DNA of 64,000 nucleotides from Oryzias latipes (GCF_002234675.1 NC_019862.2:31593134-31657133); one strand, 5' to 3'. Counted from the stretch's first letter, positions 11,086 to 24,127 are shown. Notes: generated by a model from the sequence alone, not told the origin. A program made the numbers and translations.

Positions 11086-11283
11086 ACGTAGCTGATGGTC
11101 ACGCCAACTGTTGGCGGGGAAAATGCTCTGCAGACAAACTCTGCGGCATAATCTGACTGTGCAGGACAGAGGAAGAGGCGGGAATCTCTTGAGGCCTGGA
11201 GGCTGGGATCGGCTCAGACGAGCGGCACGGTGTGCTCGGTCTTCCAGAGAGTCCAAATAAGACCCGTCTATGGTCAATTTCAT
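11086..11283 (-). CDS. Candidate first exon of an unknown host gene
   Basis: On the minus strand ATG 11283 opens a frame of about 66 codons (starting MKLTIDGSYLDSLEDRAHRA) that reaches a near-consensus donor, CAGCTAC/GTGAGTACC, at about 11086. The coding segment is GC-richer than its surroundings, and the region upstream (11284-11460) is AT-rich with no obvious TE. The frame also stays open past the donor to 10963, so an unspliced ORF is possible. The protein is not recognised and no second exon is seen. It could be a chance ORF. Confidence 0.28.
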
Positions 11284-11624
11284 AAAAGTCCCTTTAGAAC
11301 TTTGAACGTTTTTTTGGGTTGTTTTTACCTAGCATTTAGTGAAAAAGTAACACAACACGTCACACTTAACGTTTAGTTAACGACATGCTAAAGCTAGTCG
11401 CAATTAGCACTTTGCTGCATAATTTTATTCATCATTTTTGCTTATAATACAATATAGTATTGTAATAAAAAACGAGCAGTTTAAAGTAAACACATCTAGA
11501 AAAAAATCATTGCTTACATGACAACGGTTTCCCCATTTCTAAACAGAAAGTTGACTCTGAAAAACATCGTAGCAAACAAGCATTCATTTCAGCGTCAGCT
11601 CCGCTCCTCACCAAGGTCTGACTC

Positions 11625-12478
11625 CAGTGTTGCCAGATCTGAGCGACAGTTTCCAGCCCAAACTCATTGTAAAACCCGCCCACCTCAATAAAAACAAGCC
11701 CAAATCTCAACCTAGCAAAAACCTAATGTTGAACGTAAAAGTATAGCCGTAGCCTAATAAAAAATGACGCAATAATAATAAATTATTATATAATAAGTCT
11801 GTTATAATATTTTTTTTATAAAATAAGTACAGAAAATCCAGTTATAGGTTTCTCGTATCGTGTACTCTAGATGGCTTTTGATGGCGCCCCCCTCTTTCTG
11901 CCACTGCCAGTTGCTGGACCACAGCGTATGTCAATCAGCGGTGGGCTGGTGACTGGTGGATTAGAGGGGGCGGGGCCTACCTGGGTGAGCGTTGGCTGAA
12001 CGTTCTCCTCCGGCTGAGTGTATGAGCAGGCTGCGCTATTTTTGTCCGAGCTGTAACCATTCTGACAAGGTTAATAAAAGCCAATAAAAGCCCTGCATCA
12101 TCTCCATCTTTTGGAAATGAACCCAAACGGCAGAATAGGGTTCTGACTCTGCAGAGGCTCTGGGAGTTTTAAAACAGCGTCAATTATTCGCTGATTTTTG
12201 TTATTCGCGGGGGGGGGGGGGGGGGGGGGGGGAACTAAACAGGGGGATTACTGTAATGTTTCATATATTCACAATGCTTTTTTTAGGCTATATATTAATT
12301 AGTATACTTTTACTTAATATTTTAAATAATAAGAAAAATAATAATAATGACAATAAAACCGCTAAATATTTTGAAAAGCAGCCCAAATTTTATAGACCCG
12401 CCCAATGCCAATTTTACCCGCCCAACATAACCAAAAGAAGCCCAATTGGGCGGAAACCCGCCCAATCTGGCAACACTG
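11625..12478. mobile_element. hAT-type non-autonomous transposon with 8-bp TSD
   Basis: Termini CAGTGTTGCCAGATCTG (11625) and CAATCTGGCAACACTG (ending 12478) are inverted repeats. The flanking 8-bp duplication TCTGACTC lies at 11617-11624 and 12479-12486. Near both ends there are repeated GCCCAA/CCCGCCCA motifs that could be subterminal binding sites. It contains a G24 tract (12209-12232) and no transposase frame. Confidence 0.9.
12209..12232. repeat. G24 homopolymer
   Basis: Twenty-four consecutive G residues inside the hAT element; potential G-quadruplex or sequencing-fragile site. Confidence 0.95.
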
Positions 12479-12486
12479 TCTGACTC

Positions 12487-12899
12487 TCTCTGCCCGTCTG
12501 TGAAAAGATTTTTCAATCGTTCCTCTGAGACACGCCCACTTATCTCTGATTGGATGGATCATTATACAGACAGATAACACAACAAATCACATCTCAGAAT
12601 GAACAAACGAGACATACAGGTTAGGTTGTGGGGCAAAATAAAACTTTGTTCTTCAAGCAAACACATACACATCGTATTTTTTTTTATTCTTCACTATCTT
12701 TTTTTTTTTTACATACACATAGTAACGACACAAAGAAGAAAAAAAAGAAAAACAAATAAAAAAATGAATTGTAGTTTACAATGCTAGGGATTGTCATACA
12801 GCATGTGATTGTCAATCAAAATACACAGTTTTATTGCATTTTTGTTTTTCATTACGTTCAGAGATTTAAAATATAAACTGATCTCTTTGTGAAATTTTT
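12487..12899. other. Non-coding AT-rich stretch
   Basis: No supported gene between the hAT element and the next L2 copy; several T and A runs. Confidence 0.5.
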
Positions 12900-14775
12900 C
12901 ATTTTTATTTGACCAGGATTTGTCATTTAAGGCTCACATATCTCAGGCGTGCAGAACTGCCTTTTTTCACCTGCGGAATATTGCTAAGATCAGAAATATA
13001 CTTTCTAAGAGTGATGCTGAAAAACTCATCCACGCATTTGTTACGTCGAGGCTGGATTACTGTAACTCCTTGTTAGCAGCGTGTCCTAAGAGTTCCTTAA
13101 GAAGTGTCCAGCTTGTTCAGAACGCAGCAGCTAGATTGTTAGCTGGAACCAGCAGAAGAGATCACATCACTCCTGTGTTGGTTTCGCTCCATTGGCTCCC
13201 AGTTGATTCCAGAATCAAGTTCAAGATCCTCCTGTTAACCTAGAAGGCCTTACATGGAATGGCCCCGTCCTATATTAAGGACCTCATAGTCCCTTACCAA
13301 CCAATCAGAACACTTCGCTCGCAAAATGCAGGACTGCTTGTGGTTCCTAGAACCAGTCAAAGTACGGTTGGAGGTAGAGCGTTTAGCCACCAAGCCCCTG
13401 TTTTATGGAATAAGCTCCCAGCTCATGGAAGAGAGGCCGACTCAGTTTCTACATTCAAAGTTAGACTGAAAACATTCCTCTGTGGACAGGATTATTATCA
13501 GACTAGTTAGTATTCAGAGATATTTAACTTAATGTTAATTTGTTTAAATTAAACTTAATAATAACTATTTCTTTTAAAAGGCTGCTAGAAGTTGAAGCTG
13601 GGGTAACTATGGTGCTCCGGGGTTCTGTCCTCTTCTCTTTTAGATTAGATTAGATTAGATTAGATTAGATTTGTTTATTAATCCCACGAATGGGAAATTT
13701 CCTTGTCACAGTAGCATGGAGTTTGGCACAAGTATGTACAGACATTAATGACAAGTTAGACAGACACACATTTGAAAGAATATATACAAAAGTAAGAGTG
13801 TTCTGATAAATAAACAGGGAAAGAGATGTGCAGGTATTTAGAGGTCATCTGTATATACAGTTTTGTACAGTGAATAAAAAACAAAAACTATGAAAGTATT
13901 TACTTAGGCTGGTGTTGAACAGCCTGATAGCAGCTGGGATGAAGGACCTGCGATAGCATTCCTTCTTGCATCGTGGGTGCAGCAGTCTGCCACTGAAGGA
14001 GCTGCTGAGGTCTGAAACAGTCTGGTACAGTGGGTGAGAGGGGTTGTCCATGATTGATGTCAGCTTGGCTAACATCCTCCTCTCACCCACCTCCTCGATG
14101 GAGTCCAGGGAGCAGTCCAGGACAGAGCCGGCCCGTCTGTTTTCTACTTCTACCCTTCCTCTCCTCTATTTTTGATCATCATTTATCATTTAGTTCTCCA
14201 TGCTTCTGTTTGGTACAGTGATTCATGTATTGTCCCTCTTTTCCTCTCCCCTCCTGCGGAGTGGGAGTGCTGCCAGACTCCAGTTGTTTCATCCGTGCTC
14301 CAGTTCCTGACCGTCTGCCTCGCCTTTGCTCCTGCTCCTACACCTGGCTGTGGATCCTGTCTCCGGCTCGACTCGTGCCTTTGACTGTCCCCACAACCAC
14401 GGCTGGATGAAGCTCGTCTGCTGGACTTTTATATATGTAGTTGTAGATTTAGATAAGTTAATTCTTCTCTAAGAGTTCTGGTAAATCGCCTGTCCGTCCT
14501 GGGGGAGGATCCCTCCTTCATGTGGGCACCCCTGAGGTTTCTTCGTTTTTTCCGGATTACGGTTTTTTGGGAGTTTTTCCTAACCGCGAAGGGGGTCTAA
14601 GGGCAGGGATGCCAGTATAGCTTAGTCAGTTTGTTAGTTCATTTTAGTATTTTCCTATTGCACTCTTTGTATTCGTGATCCTTTTGAGTTCATGTTTTAC
14701 TTCGAAGCCCATTGAGACGACTGTTGTTGTGATTTTGGGCTATACAAATAAAATTGAATTGAAATTGAATTGAAA
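12900..14775 (+). mobile_element. L2-clade LINE, copy b (3' end, interrupted)
   Basis: 5'-truncated L2. The C-terminal domain (12920-13510) reads [29 protein letters not shown] and LHWLPVDSRIKFK, with a stop at about 13241. The 3' UTR runs 14140-14775 with the characteristic GGGGGAGGATCCCTCCTTC, AAAGGGGGT-like and AATAAAATTGAATTGAA segments. A minus-strand LINE tail (13640-14140) is inserted between coding part and UTR. Confidence 0.85.
13640..14140 (-). mobile_element. Rex1-like LINE 3' fragment inserted in L2-b
   Basis: Minus-strand C-terminal peptide with RRSFIPAAIRLFN and GRLLHPRCKK, like the end of Rex1-type ORF2, followed on the minus strand by a 3' UTR and an imperfect TCTAA repeat (plus-strand AGATT repeats at 13642-13672). 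Confidence 0.7.
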
Positions 14776-15119
14776 TGTAATGAATAATGGTTTGGTTTTT
14801 AAGAATCTGCTCTTATGAATGAAAAATTTCCCAGATATTAACAAATTATTGACTGTCAAATCAAATAGATTATCACCAGAAACTACTCCAAATAATATGA
14901 TGTGCTTTTGTAATTTTTTATTTTTATTTTTTGATTTTGATTTTTGTAATTTAATAGAAATAAGAAAGGGAAACTTTGAGGAGCACAAAATAAAACTTTC
15001 CCTGTGTCCGAATTACCGCCCTAACCCCTATATAGTGCCGTCACCATTTTGTAGGGGTGTCTTTTTTTTTTTAAATAATCATTACAAAACTCTCGCAGAC
15101 ACAACCACACAATGATGCA
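14776..15119. other. AT-rich interval with a transposon-end-like motif
   Basis: No gene. CCCTGTGTCCGAATTACCGC followed by CTATATAGTG at 15000-15040 resembles the terminus of a fish DNA transposon, but no partner end was found. Confidence 0.35.
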
Positions 15120-16383
15120 AGCCACAGCTCTTTACAAAAACAAAGATAAAAAAAAAACAAGAATGTATACATATATAAAAAAATCAAAAAAATCTTTCAG
15201 CATAAATTCAAATACAAGGCAATCAACCTTCTGGACCCTAGATTTGTAACCATTCTGTAGCAGATTTACAAATGTCATCAATGAAAGGATTTGAGTTGTG
15301 AATACATTTCAATGAGGATAAATACAGTCTGACTTCATTTTTAAAGCACAGTAAATTCAGCCGATCTTATTTCCACTTTTTCTTATGAATATGATATTTT
15401 CCCAAAATCAGGAGGATGTTCACTACTTTTGCTGTCTCTTTTGGCAACTTAATGTTATAAAACAAAATATCTCTTTCTGTGAACTGTATGTTGTTAATTT
15501 TTTGACTAACAGAATTATGAAATTTTGCCAGAATCTTTGGATCGCATTTCCTCATTTCTTTAATTTTGGGGATCACTGACCATTCTATGAATTTCCATAG
15601 TTGAGCACTTGATGTGACGGGTGTCTCAGTTATTTTATATTTCACTTTTCTATTAAAGTCATGGTATATTTTATTTTTACAGAATTTGTTTAGATATTTA
15701 TTATCTAATTTTTCCAACTGAGTTTTATGTCTCCTATTACTAAGAAGTTTAATTTGAACATAGGAAGACAATATTGTATTTTTTATTAAATGTATTAAAG
15801 CAACTGGAATTGCTCTGTAAGTTTTCTGAAATTCCTTGGTTGAACATTCAATATCATATTTCCTTTTAAAGTCTCTTAACTGAAAAATTTCTCCATTTGA
15901 ATCAAGAATATCACTTACAAAAAAGATCTTGTGGTCAAACCAATTCTGATGAAACATTGTCTTCCTGTGTGTGGTAATTACTCTGTTGTTCCACAGGGGG
16001 GCGCAGTGAGGGGGGAAATTGTGACAGAATATAATTTTCCAGTGGAAAAGTACTAGTTTGTGAAATTCTGAAATCTTTATAGAAAGTTTGGAAATTTCAA
16101 AGTCACATCTCAGCAAAAAATGTAATCCACCTACTTTTTTGAAGATGTTTTTGGGAATATGAAATCATATTGAGTCAGGATTTGCTATAAAGTTTTTTAA
16201 CCATTTTATTCTAAGGGTTCCGACCATTGATTTAAAATCAGTCGTCTTTATACCCCCAAATTATATTCCTTAATAAGTTGAGATGTAATGGGTCTTATTT
16301 CTCCAAATAAATTTATAAATAACTGAGTTAAATTTTTTGACATTCTTTGGGTTAATGTAGAGAGATTGGCATGGATATATTAA
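15120..16383 (-). mobile_element. L1/Tx1-clade LINE 3' fragment
   Basis: A minus-strand frame of 249 codons (15367-16116) carries CAPLWNNRVITT, GEIFQLRDFKRKYDI and a final LILGKYHIHKKKWK, matching the region C-terminal to RT in L1/Tx1 LINEs. Decayed sequence of the same element continues to about 16383. The 3' UTR (15120-15366) is AT-rich. It differs from the plus-strand LINE at 17088. Confidence 0.7.
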
Positions 16384-17031
16384 TGTCATGACTTGAAGGA
16401 TTGACAGACCCAGATGCTGAAACCCAGAGTGAGGACGAGGATTGGTGAAATGTAAGAAATGAGTTTTATTTTCCTTCCAGGAAAGTTGGTGTGGTTTGGT
16501 GGGCAGCTGGAGAGGAAAGCGGCTTGTGGCGCGGCTGGAGGTAAAAGCGCGGTGTCATAATTCTCAGGCAGGACAGACCCAGACGCTGAAACCCAGAATG
16601 ATAACACAGATCAGTGGCTTGGTAAGTAGATTTTAATCTCACTGGAGATAACTAGATTATTTTGACAGGATGGCAATCCAGACTGGAAGGAGGCTCGTGA
16701 CGTGGCTGGAGGTAATATTGCGGCTGATAATTCCTGACATCCTCAGAGGCAGCAGGTGAGAAACAGGTGACTTCCACACAGGTGACCTTCGTGTTGATGA
16801 ATCCTGTGACAAGGAGATATAACGTTAGTTCGAGGCAAGGCAAGGAAAAAGCAAGGCATGGGCAGAACTAGACCAGGCATAGTCACCATAAGGGGTAACG
16901 AACTGGCGTTGAATGATTGAGCTGGATCTCCTTAAGAGCAGGCTGGTTGATGAGGGTGAAGTGGCCACAGCTGGTGGAGTCAGGAGCAGAGCAGAGCAGA
17001 GGGGGGCGGGGCTGACAGAGGCACCGTGACA
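16384..17031 (-). repeat. Ty3/Gypsy-type LTR (antisense), with a partial second LTR
   Basis: An intact-looking LTR lies at 16553-17031: it begins TGTCATAATTC and ends CACCGTGACA, so its termini form TGTCA...TGACA. A shorter, diverged relative lies at 16384-16552. Both share GACAGACCCAGA(T/C)GCTGAAACCCAG near their left end. The sense-strand start resembles that of the Gypsy LTR at 50786. Sequence 17032-17087 ends in a purine-rich tract on the sense strand, as expected just before a 3' LTR. Confidence 0.6.
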
Positions 17032-17087
17032 CGCGGCTTGGCAAAGCTTGAGGTTTCCTCTGGACTGCTGGAGAACTCGAGCCCTCC

Positions 17088-18962
17088 ATAGGTTTGGTTT
17101 TGGAAAATCATTCATCAATTGGATTAAAATATCATATCATAACCCCAATGCATCAGTTAGAACTAATAAACAGACTTCCAACAGTTTTTTTCTCGGAAGA
17201 GGAACCAGACAGGGTTGCCCACTCTCTTCCTCTCTTTTTGCTATATTTATTGAGCCTCTAGCTGCAGCAATAAGACAGAATGAGAGCATTATAGGAATAA
17301 AAACCAAACACAGCCATCATAAAATTAGTCTCTATGCAGATGACATATTACTGTTTTCAAATAATTCTCATTCTGTGAATAAAACAGCAACAATTATTCA
17401 TGAATTCTCCTCCATATCAGACTACTCCATTAATTGGAATAAATCTGTTTTATTACCACTGAACAGTAATGCGGAGCAAAGACTCACGATACCAGTGAAA
17501 TCAGGCAACATCAAATATCTAGGTATTTATTTTCCCCCAAATTATCAGAACTGGTGCAGCTAAACCACACCCCATTACTGAAAAACATACAGGACGATCT
17601 AACACGCTGGACCAACCTGCCTCTGTCCCTTATGGGCAAAGTAGCCACAGTTAAAATGAAAATCTTACTAAAAGTTAATTATCTCTTCTCAATGATTCCC
17701 ACACAACCGACACTAAAATGGTTCAAAATACTAGACTCATCCATATCAAGCTTTTTATGGAACAATAAGCCTGCAAGAATTGGTCTAAAAACTTTAAAAT
17801 CTGCAAAAAGCTGTGGAGGATTAGAATTACCTAACTTCCACAAATATGTTCTTGCAAATAGATTACAATACAACGTAAAATGGTTAAAAAATAATCCAGA
17901 AACCAACTCATGGTTAAACTTGGAACAGGCGTTATGTGGAAAGATCAACCTGTCAGACCTTCCATTTATTAGCCAAACAGTTAAAAAACAGGACTGTTTC
18001 CAAAGTATTAATATAAAAGCCACTTTAACAGCCTGGTAGGAATTTCTTAAAATATGTAACTCGTCAATTCAACCGTGCAGAATGACACCCATCTGGAACA
18101 ACCAAGATATCCTAGTAAACAAAAATATTTTACACTTCCCAGCTTGGCAAGCAGGGGGGGTAACATTACTAGAGCACTTAATTATTGACAGAAGATTCAT
18201 AACACCCCAGGTACTACAAGACAAACATGGAATAAATAACTTCTTGGAATTTCAGCAACTTAAATCTATTATTACTAAAAAGTTTAAATACAGACACAAC
18301 GATTTAAAGCTACCAGAAGTAGTTACCTTTTTGATTAATTTTTCAATTAATAAAACTCTCTCCAAAATGTACAAAGTCTTGTGCAATTTAGATAATAATA
18401 TTTCACTTCCAATATCAAAATGGGATGATTTGAGAATCAGCACAGATGAAAACTTCTGGTCAGAATTTTGTCTAAACACCTTTAAACTGACAAAAAGTCC
18501 AAATTTGCAGCTAATCCATTTGAAACTCTTCACAGAATTTACTACACTGGACAGAGGATGTTCAAGATGGGTCTCAGTAACTCAGACATTTGTGAGCACT
18601 GTGACAGTAATCTACCCGATAGTTACATGCACGCACTATGGTTCTGCACACCTGTCCAGGCTCTCTGGCAGCAGGTATGTGCCGATCTATCAGTCTGGCT
18701 TAAAGTTTCAATCACGGCTTCACCGTCACTTTGCGTGCTTGGTGACATGAGTGCCATCGAAGTAGAAGGAGAATTATTAAATATCATTTTCATAACTCTT
18801 TGTATTGCTAAAAAACACATTTTAACAAATTGGAAAAACAAGAAAAATATTAAAACCGCAAGCGGCGTTGTATGGCCCGCAGACGCACCCCACCTTCCAC
18901 GCCCAACTCTATGCACCACCACCGCCCTTCCCGCTCTCACCACCCTCACTGCCCACCTTTGA
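17088..18962 (+). mobile_element. L1/Tx1-clade LINE, 5'-truncated copy
   Basis: Begins inside ORF2 RT (FGFGKSFINWIKI). Then come GRGTRQGCPLSSSLFAIFIEP (about 17198-17260) and the catalytic LYADDILLFSNN (about 17332-17367). After a one-base frame change near 17560 come FLWNNKPARIGLKTL and PIWNNQDI (about 18088), and after another shift near 18555 the Cys/His end CEHCDSNLPDSYMHALWFC. Four frames are needed, so it is dead. Nearly identical to the LINE at 29829-35625. Confidence 0.9.
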
Positions 18963-19834
18963 TCAAAGCTAGTCAAAGCAGAATATGCTAATTATGCTAA
19001 CTATGCTAATTTGGCTAAAAGTGCTAGCATAGCGATCAGCATCATCAACTGACTCAGAAAAACACATTGCTCCATTGGTGAAAGCTATATGTCGTAAGTT
19101 GATAAAAAAAAACACTTTTTTTTTTTTTTTGGCGGCATTTCTGTTGATTTTATCTCCATAGCAACCATTTCATGTTTTGGTCCCCTCGGAGGACGAACAG
19201 ATTGACGTCAGTTTCAGACAGATCGGAAAAAGTAAAATTTTTGTCATACTAAGCAACAGTGGTTTTATGCTAACCACGCCCACATTCCTTATATGTCCAT
19301 GTCCAGTGTTTTTCAATGTATGCAGTTTCAGACATGAATGCATGCATTCAAATTTCACAGTAGTCAATTGAAAAACATAGGAGTTATAACAGTGCGCCAA
19401 TTTGCTAGCTCGCCACGCCCACGCCGTTCAAAATCTACAACTTCTAATTGCAACATTTTTTCCACAGTAGCTCGCCATTGATGCCCAAAAAGTTTCGAGA
19501 TGATCCATGAAATTTCCAACGGCAAGTTTACGTTTGAATCCGGTGGTAAAGGTCATTTTTATAGAAAATTCAAGATGGCCGCCTCTTCCCAAGGTCAAAG
19601 GTCGACGAAACTCCAGAGGTGATTGTAAACTTACGCTAGGGACATGTGAGTCAAATTTTGTGAAAATCGCTCGAATTTTTTTTTCCATATTATGTAAAAA
19701 CGCGAAAAACTCAAAATGGCAGATTTTGGCACAAAATGGCCGCCAAACCATAGGTAGTGTCGCCATCACATATGACTTCAAAACTTTGTTTGGATATATC
19801 GGACAAAGTTATCTGGGTTTCGTTAGCCTATACG
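18963..19834. repeat. Unclassified repeat-like non-coding DNA
   Basis: Contains tandem GCTAAT-type motifs (18987-19030) and CAAAATGGC/AAGATGGCCGCC motifs (19572, 19717, 19736). No coding frame, terminal repeats or tail were identified. The repeated GGCCGCC motif suggests an interspersed repeat family. Confidence 0.35.
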
Positions 19835-20339
19835 ATCTCCGCTGAGGCAATCTGCGGCTACCCCGGCCGGTTGGCTGCCTTGGTCCCATCGAGGCCTGAG
19901 CAGAGCTCTCCCAGGGCCGGCGCCTGGGGGTGGGGGCCTGGGCTCGCTCCTGGGGGGGGCGGCGCTTTCTGGCTCCTCTCTCTCTGTGTGGGGTAGGTCG
20001 TGCTGGGCCTGGGGAGTCGGCGCCTCGGGGGATGGGACCCCGGGGCTGGTGGACCTGGGCCCTATGCTGGGGGACAGCTGTTTGACCACCGGGGGACAGT
20101 CTACCAGCTTTCCCCAACCTACGCCCTTCCTCATATAATCTCATATTAGGGTGAGGGGGTGGGAGGTTTAGCATGCGATGCACCTTGGGGTGCGGCTTTT
20201 TGGCAGTGGTCCCCCTCCCGTGGTTGCCGTATGGAATGGCCCCCCCTCTCTCGGTTTTATTTGCACCTTAGACATGTAGGGTCCTTGGTAGGGGGGGTGC
20301 TTGGAAATCACTGCCAGCCAGCAGCAGATGTCCTCTTAG
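19835..20339 (+). mobile_element. GCR retroposon copy A, part 1 (unclassified, GC-rich)
   Basis: Matches the shared GC-rich repeat also seen at 28940-29350 and, in reverse, at 61815-62330: CTCCGCTGAGGC, GGTTGGCTGCCT, TCGAGGCCTGA, then TCGGTTTTATTTGCACCTTAGACATG-like sequence. It stops at the Rex1-like insertion and continues at 26576. Open frames run in several phases because the DNA is GC-rich, so I do not regard them as genes. Confidence 0.75.
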
Positions 20340-20614
20340 AATCAGAATCAGAATCACTTTATTTGCCAAGTACAGCGCATGTCCAGGGAATTTGACTTCG
20401 GTTACTTGTGCTCTTGTGCAAACTAGCAAGGTAGAAGGATAAATAATAAAAAGATAAATAATAAAAAAAGGTAGATGTAAGGTAGCTGTATGAGTAAATA
20501 AACATAACTGAATAAGGAAATAGATTAAAATAAAAAAGGTAAAAAAAAATGCAGCAGCAGTAATTCCAGTTGGACAGTTTATGTGGTTGTACAGTGTCCT
20601 TGAGTAGTCTGGAG

Positions 20615-21112
20615 TCAGGTTTTCATAAGAGTGACAGCTTGGGGGAAGAAGCTGTCTTTGTGGCGAGTGGTTTTGGTTCGCAGTGTCCTAAAGCGCCGCC
20701 CTGACGGGAGGAGGCTGAAAAAGCAGTGTCCAGGATGAGAGGGGTCTTTTACGATCCTGCCAGCCCGCTTCCTGGCTCGGGATCGGTACAGGTCCTGAAT
20801 GGGGGGAAGGCTGGAACCAATAATCCTCTCAGTAGATCTAATGATTCTCTGAAGTCTGTTTTTGTCGTGTCTGGTAGCTGAACCAAACCAGACCGTGATG
20901 GATGTGGTCAGGACAGACTGGATTATTGCAGTGTAGAAAATGGTCAGCAGCTGCTGAGGCAGGTTGAACTTCTTGAGTTGTCGCAGGAAGTACAACCTCT
21001 GCTGAGCCTTTTTCCGGAGTGAGTCAATGTGAGCGGTCCACTTAAGGTCCCGTGAGATGGTGGACCCCAGGAACCTGTGTGAGTCTGTTGAGGGGACAGT
21101 GCTGTTGAGAAT

Positions 21113-21144
<32 letters not shown>

Positions 21145-21805
21145 GGGTGTTCCTCCTGAAGTCCACTGTCATCTCCACTGTTTTAAGTGGGTTCAGCTCC
21201 AGGTGGTTCTGGCTGCTCCAGAGGACTAGCCGCTCCACTTCTCCTCTGTATGCAGTCTCATCACCGTCCCGGATGAGCCCAAATACTGTGGTGTCATCTG
21301 CAAACTTCAAGAGTTTCACAGAGGGGGCTCCTGATCTGCAGTCATTGGTGTAGAGGGAGAAGAGCAGAGGGGAGAGAACACACCCCTGGGGGGTGCCAGT
21401 GTTCAGGATCCGGATGCTGGATGTGGAGCGACCCAGTTTCACCTGCTGCCTCCTGTCGGTGAGGAAACTTGTGATCCACTGACAGGTGGGGAGAGGCACG
21501 GCGAGCTGGGACAGCTTGTGGTGGAGGAGCTCTGGGACGATGGTATTAAATGCAGACCTAAAGTCCACAAATAGAACCCGTGCGTAGGTGTCTGCAGAGT
21601 CCAGGTGGTGCAGGATGTAGTGGAGAGCCATGTTGACTGCATCATCCCCTGACCTGTTTGCTCTGTAGGCAAACTGCAGGGGGTCTAGCAGAGGCTCTGT
21701 GATGACCTTCAGGTGGTTCAGCACCAGTCGTTCGAAGGATTTCATGACTACCGAGGTCAGGGCGACTGGTCTGTAGTCCTTTAGTCCTGTGACTGGGGAC
21801 TTCTT
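20615..21805 (-). pseudogene. Rex1-like ORF2, reverse transcriptase and C-terminus
   Basis: About 397 codons: DYRPVALTSVVMKSFE, LFVDFRSAFNTI, the block NTGTPQGCVLSPLLFSLYTN, the catalytic KFADDTTVFG, then RFLGSTISRDLKW and, near the end, HPGHCFFSLLPSGRRFR. The motif order is that of Rex1/Babar LINEs of fish. A CA repeat has expanded inside the frame (about 21116-21143). The 5' side is cut by the L2 insertion. Confidence 0.9.
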
Positions 21806-24122
21806 CACGCAATATTACCTTCCGTAATGCTAAGGATATCGACCTGGAGAATTTATCTGTCCTGATCAGTGAACTTCAAAATACAGACAGTTTTACAGTT
21901 CCAGATCAACTTGTTTCACACTACAACACACACCTGCACCACATCCTCAACACACTTGCTCCACTCAAATCCAGATCTGTCTCATTCACCGACACTGCAC
22001 CCTGGTACACCCCCTCTCTAAGACAGTTAAAAGCAAAAGGTCGCCAACTTGAAAGACTCTACACCAAAACCGGACTAAGTATCCATAAAGACATGTACAC
22101 GCAGCACATTCTCCACTATAAAGACTGCATCTCCAAAACCAAATCTGCCTACTACTCCAATCTCATCAATTCAAATAAAGAAAATTCAAAGATTCTTTTT
22201 TTTCTCATCTCTTACATCACCAAACCTCCTGACTCCCTTCCATCACATCTCTATTCAACTGATTTCTGCAACCCCTTGGCTTCATTTTTCACCACAAGAA
22301 TTCACCTTATCCATCAACAGCTTACCCCCTACTCTGCTCCATTTCTATCTTCCATTCCATCTTTTACGTCTGATGATTCGTTTTCTTCATTTACCCTACC
22401 CACAGTTAGTCAAATCTCTACATTAATTAAAAAATCCAAACCTTCCACATGCCAGCTTGACCCACTGCCCACCATCCTTGTTAAAGCTACAGCTCCCTCT
22501 CTTTGTCCTCTCATCACCAACATAATCCATGCTTCCCTCACCTCTGGAATTTTTCCTCCTGCACTGAAAACTGCTGCTGTCACTCCCATACTTAAAAAAC
22601 TGGTTGCAGATCCAACAGACCTTAATAATATCCGTCCCATTTCCAACCTTCCATTCATTTCAAATATTCTTGAGAAAACAGTATCTGCTCAGCTTCATGC
22701 TCATCTGTCCTCCAATAATCTGTATGAACTTTTCCAATCTGCCTTCTGTCCCCTTCATAGTACTGAAACTGCTCTTCTAAAAATTACTAATGACCTTCTC
22801 CTCTCTGCTGACTGTGGTTTATTATCCATCTTCCTTTTGCTTGATCTCAGTTCAGCTTTTGACATCATTTCTCATTCTATCCTCCTGAACAGACTCTCTT
22901 CCATTGGCATCTCTGGCACCGTCCTCTCCTGGTTTCATTCCTACCCGTCTGACCGTACTCAGTTTATCCAACTGAAATCTTTCACTTCTCATTCTGGCCC
23001 CATCACAACTGGTGTCCCTCAGGGTTCTGTGCTCGGTCCACTCCTCTTTATTATCTAACTTCTCCCGCTTGGTCATATTTTCCAAAAACATCACATCCAT
23101 TTCCATTGCTATGCGGATGACACGCAGCTCTATCTTTCCAGCCAACCCAACTCCACACTGCGTCCATTAGCGCTGGTTGACTGCATCAATGAAGTCAAAT
23201 CATGGTTCACCTCAAACTTTTTAAAACTCAATAGCAATAAAACTGAACTTCTTCTGATAGGCACCAAATCCACCCTGAGCAAGACCAACCATTTCTCTCT
23301 TTCCATTGACGGCTCCACCATCTCCCTCCCCTCAGGTAAAGAGTTTGGGTGTCATCCTCGACAGTAGTCTCTCTTTCACTTCTCACATAAACAGCGTCAC
23401 CAGATCAGCCTACTTCCATCTACGCAACATCCAACGTCTACGTCCCTCCCTCACTACTCAGTCCACTGCTGTACTGGTACATAGTCTTGTTACTTCCCGC
23501 CTGGACTATTGTAACTCTCTTCTATTTGGTCTCCCACAAAAAACCCTCCATAAACTTCAAATGGTTCAGAATTCAGCTGCTCGTATCATCACACGCACTC
23601 CCTCCATCAACCATATCACACCTATTCTTCAACAGCTTCACTGGCTCCCCATCCCATTCCGCATTCAATACAAAATCTTGCTCTACACATTCAAAGCCTT
23701 TCACAACCTTGCACCTCCATATCTCTCTGACCTCCTTCATGTCTCCATACCTGCTCGCTCCCTCCGCTCCTCTTCTTCTATCCAGTTTTCTGTCCCTTCT
23801 GCCCGTCTCGTCACCATGGGGGCCGGGCATTCAGTTGCTCTGCTCCCCAGCTTTGGAACTCACTCCCCCCTGACCCCCACAACACTGACACACTAACACA
23901 CTTCAAATCAAAGCTTAAAACTCATCTTTTTCAAATGGCCTATTCACTTTAACATTAACCTTTTCACGTTTTTATATATTTTTTATTTAGTTGTGTATTT
24001 ATTTAAATTGTTGTTGTTGTTTTAGTGTTTATTGTTTTTTATACTGTATACATGCTGTGCAGCGACCTTGAGTGCCCAGAAAGGCGCCTTATAAATAAAA
24101 TGTATTATTATTATTATTATTA
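21806..24122 (+). mobile_element. L2-clade LINE, copy c, inserted in the Rex1-like element
   Basis: 5'-truncated L2 flanked by TTCTT (21801-21805 and 24123-24127), ending in an ATT microsatellite (24100-24122), the usual L2 tail. ORF pieces: linker and RT start (22093-23058, with [38 protein letters not shown]), catalytic YADDTQLY (about 23110-23133), and C-terminus (23306-23896, with [14 protein letters not shown] and [13 protein letters not shown]). Its insertion split the Rex1-like RT after VPKKSP. Confidence 0.9.
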
Positions 24123-24127
24123 TTCTT

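Noticed and set aside
18623..18976. 117-codon minus-strand frame
   Set aside because: Shadow of the LINE C-terminal coding region on the plus strand.
19835..20395. Ribosomal DNA spacer as the source of the GC-rich repeat
   Set aside because: No rRNA coding sequence is seen anywhere, and the repeat ends in poly(A) with LINE-style target duplications.
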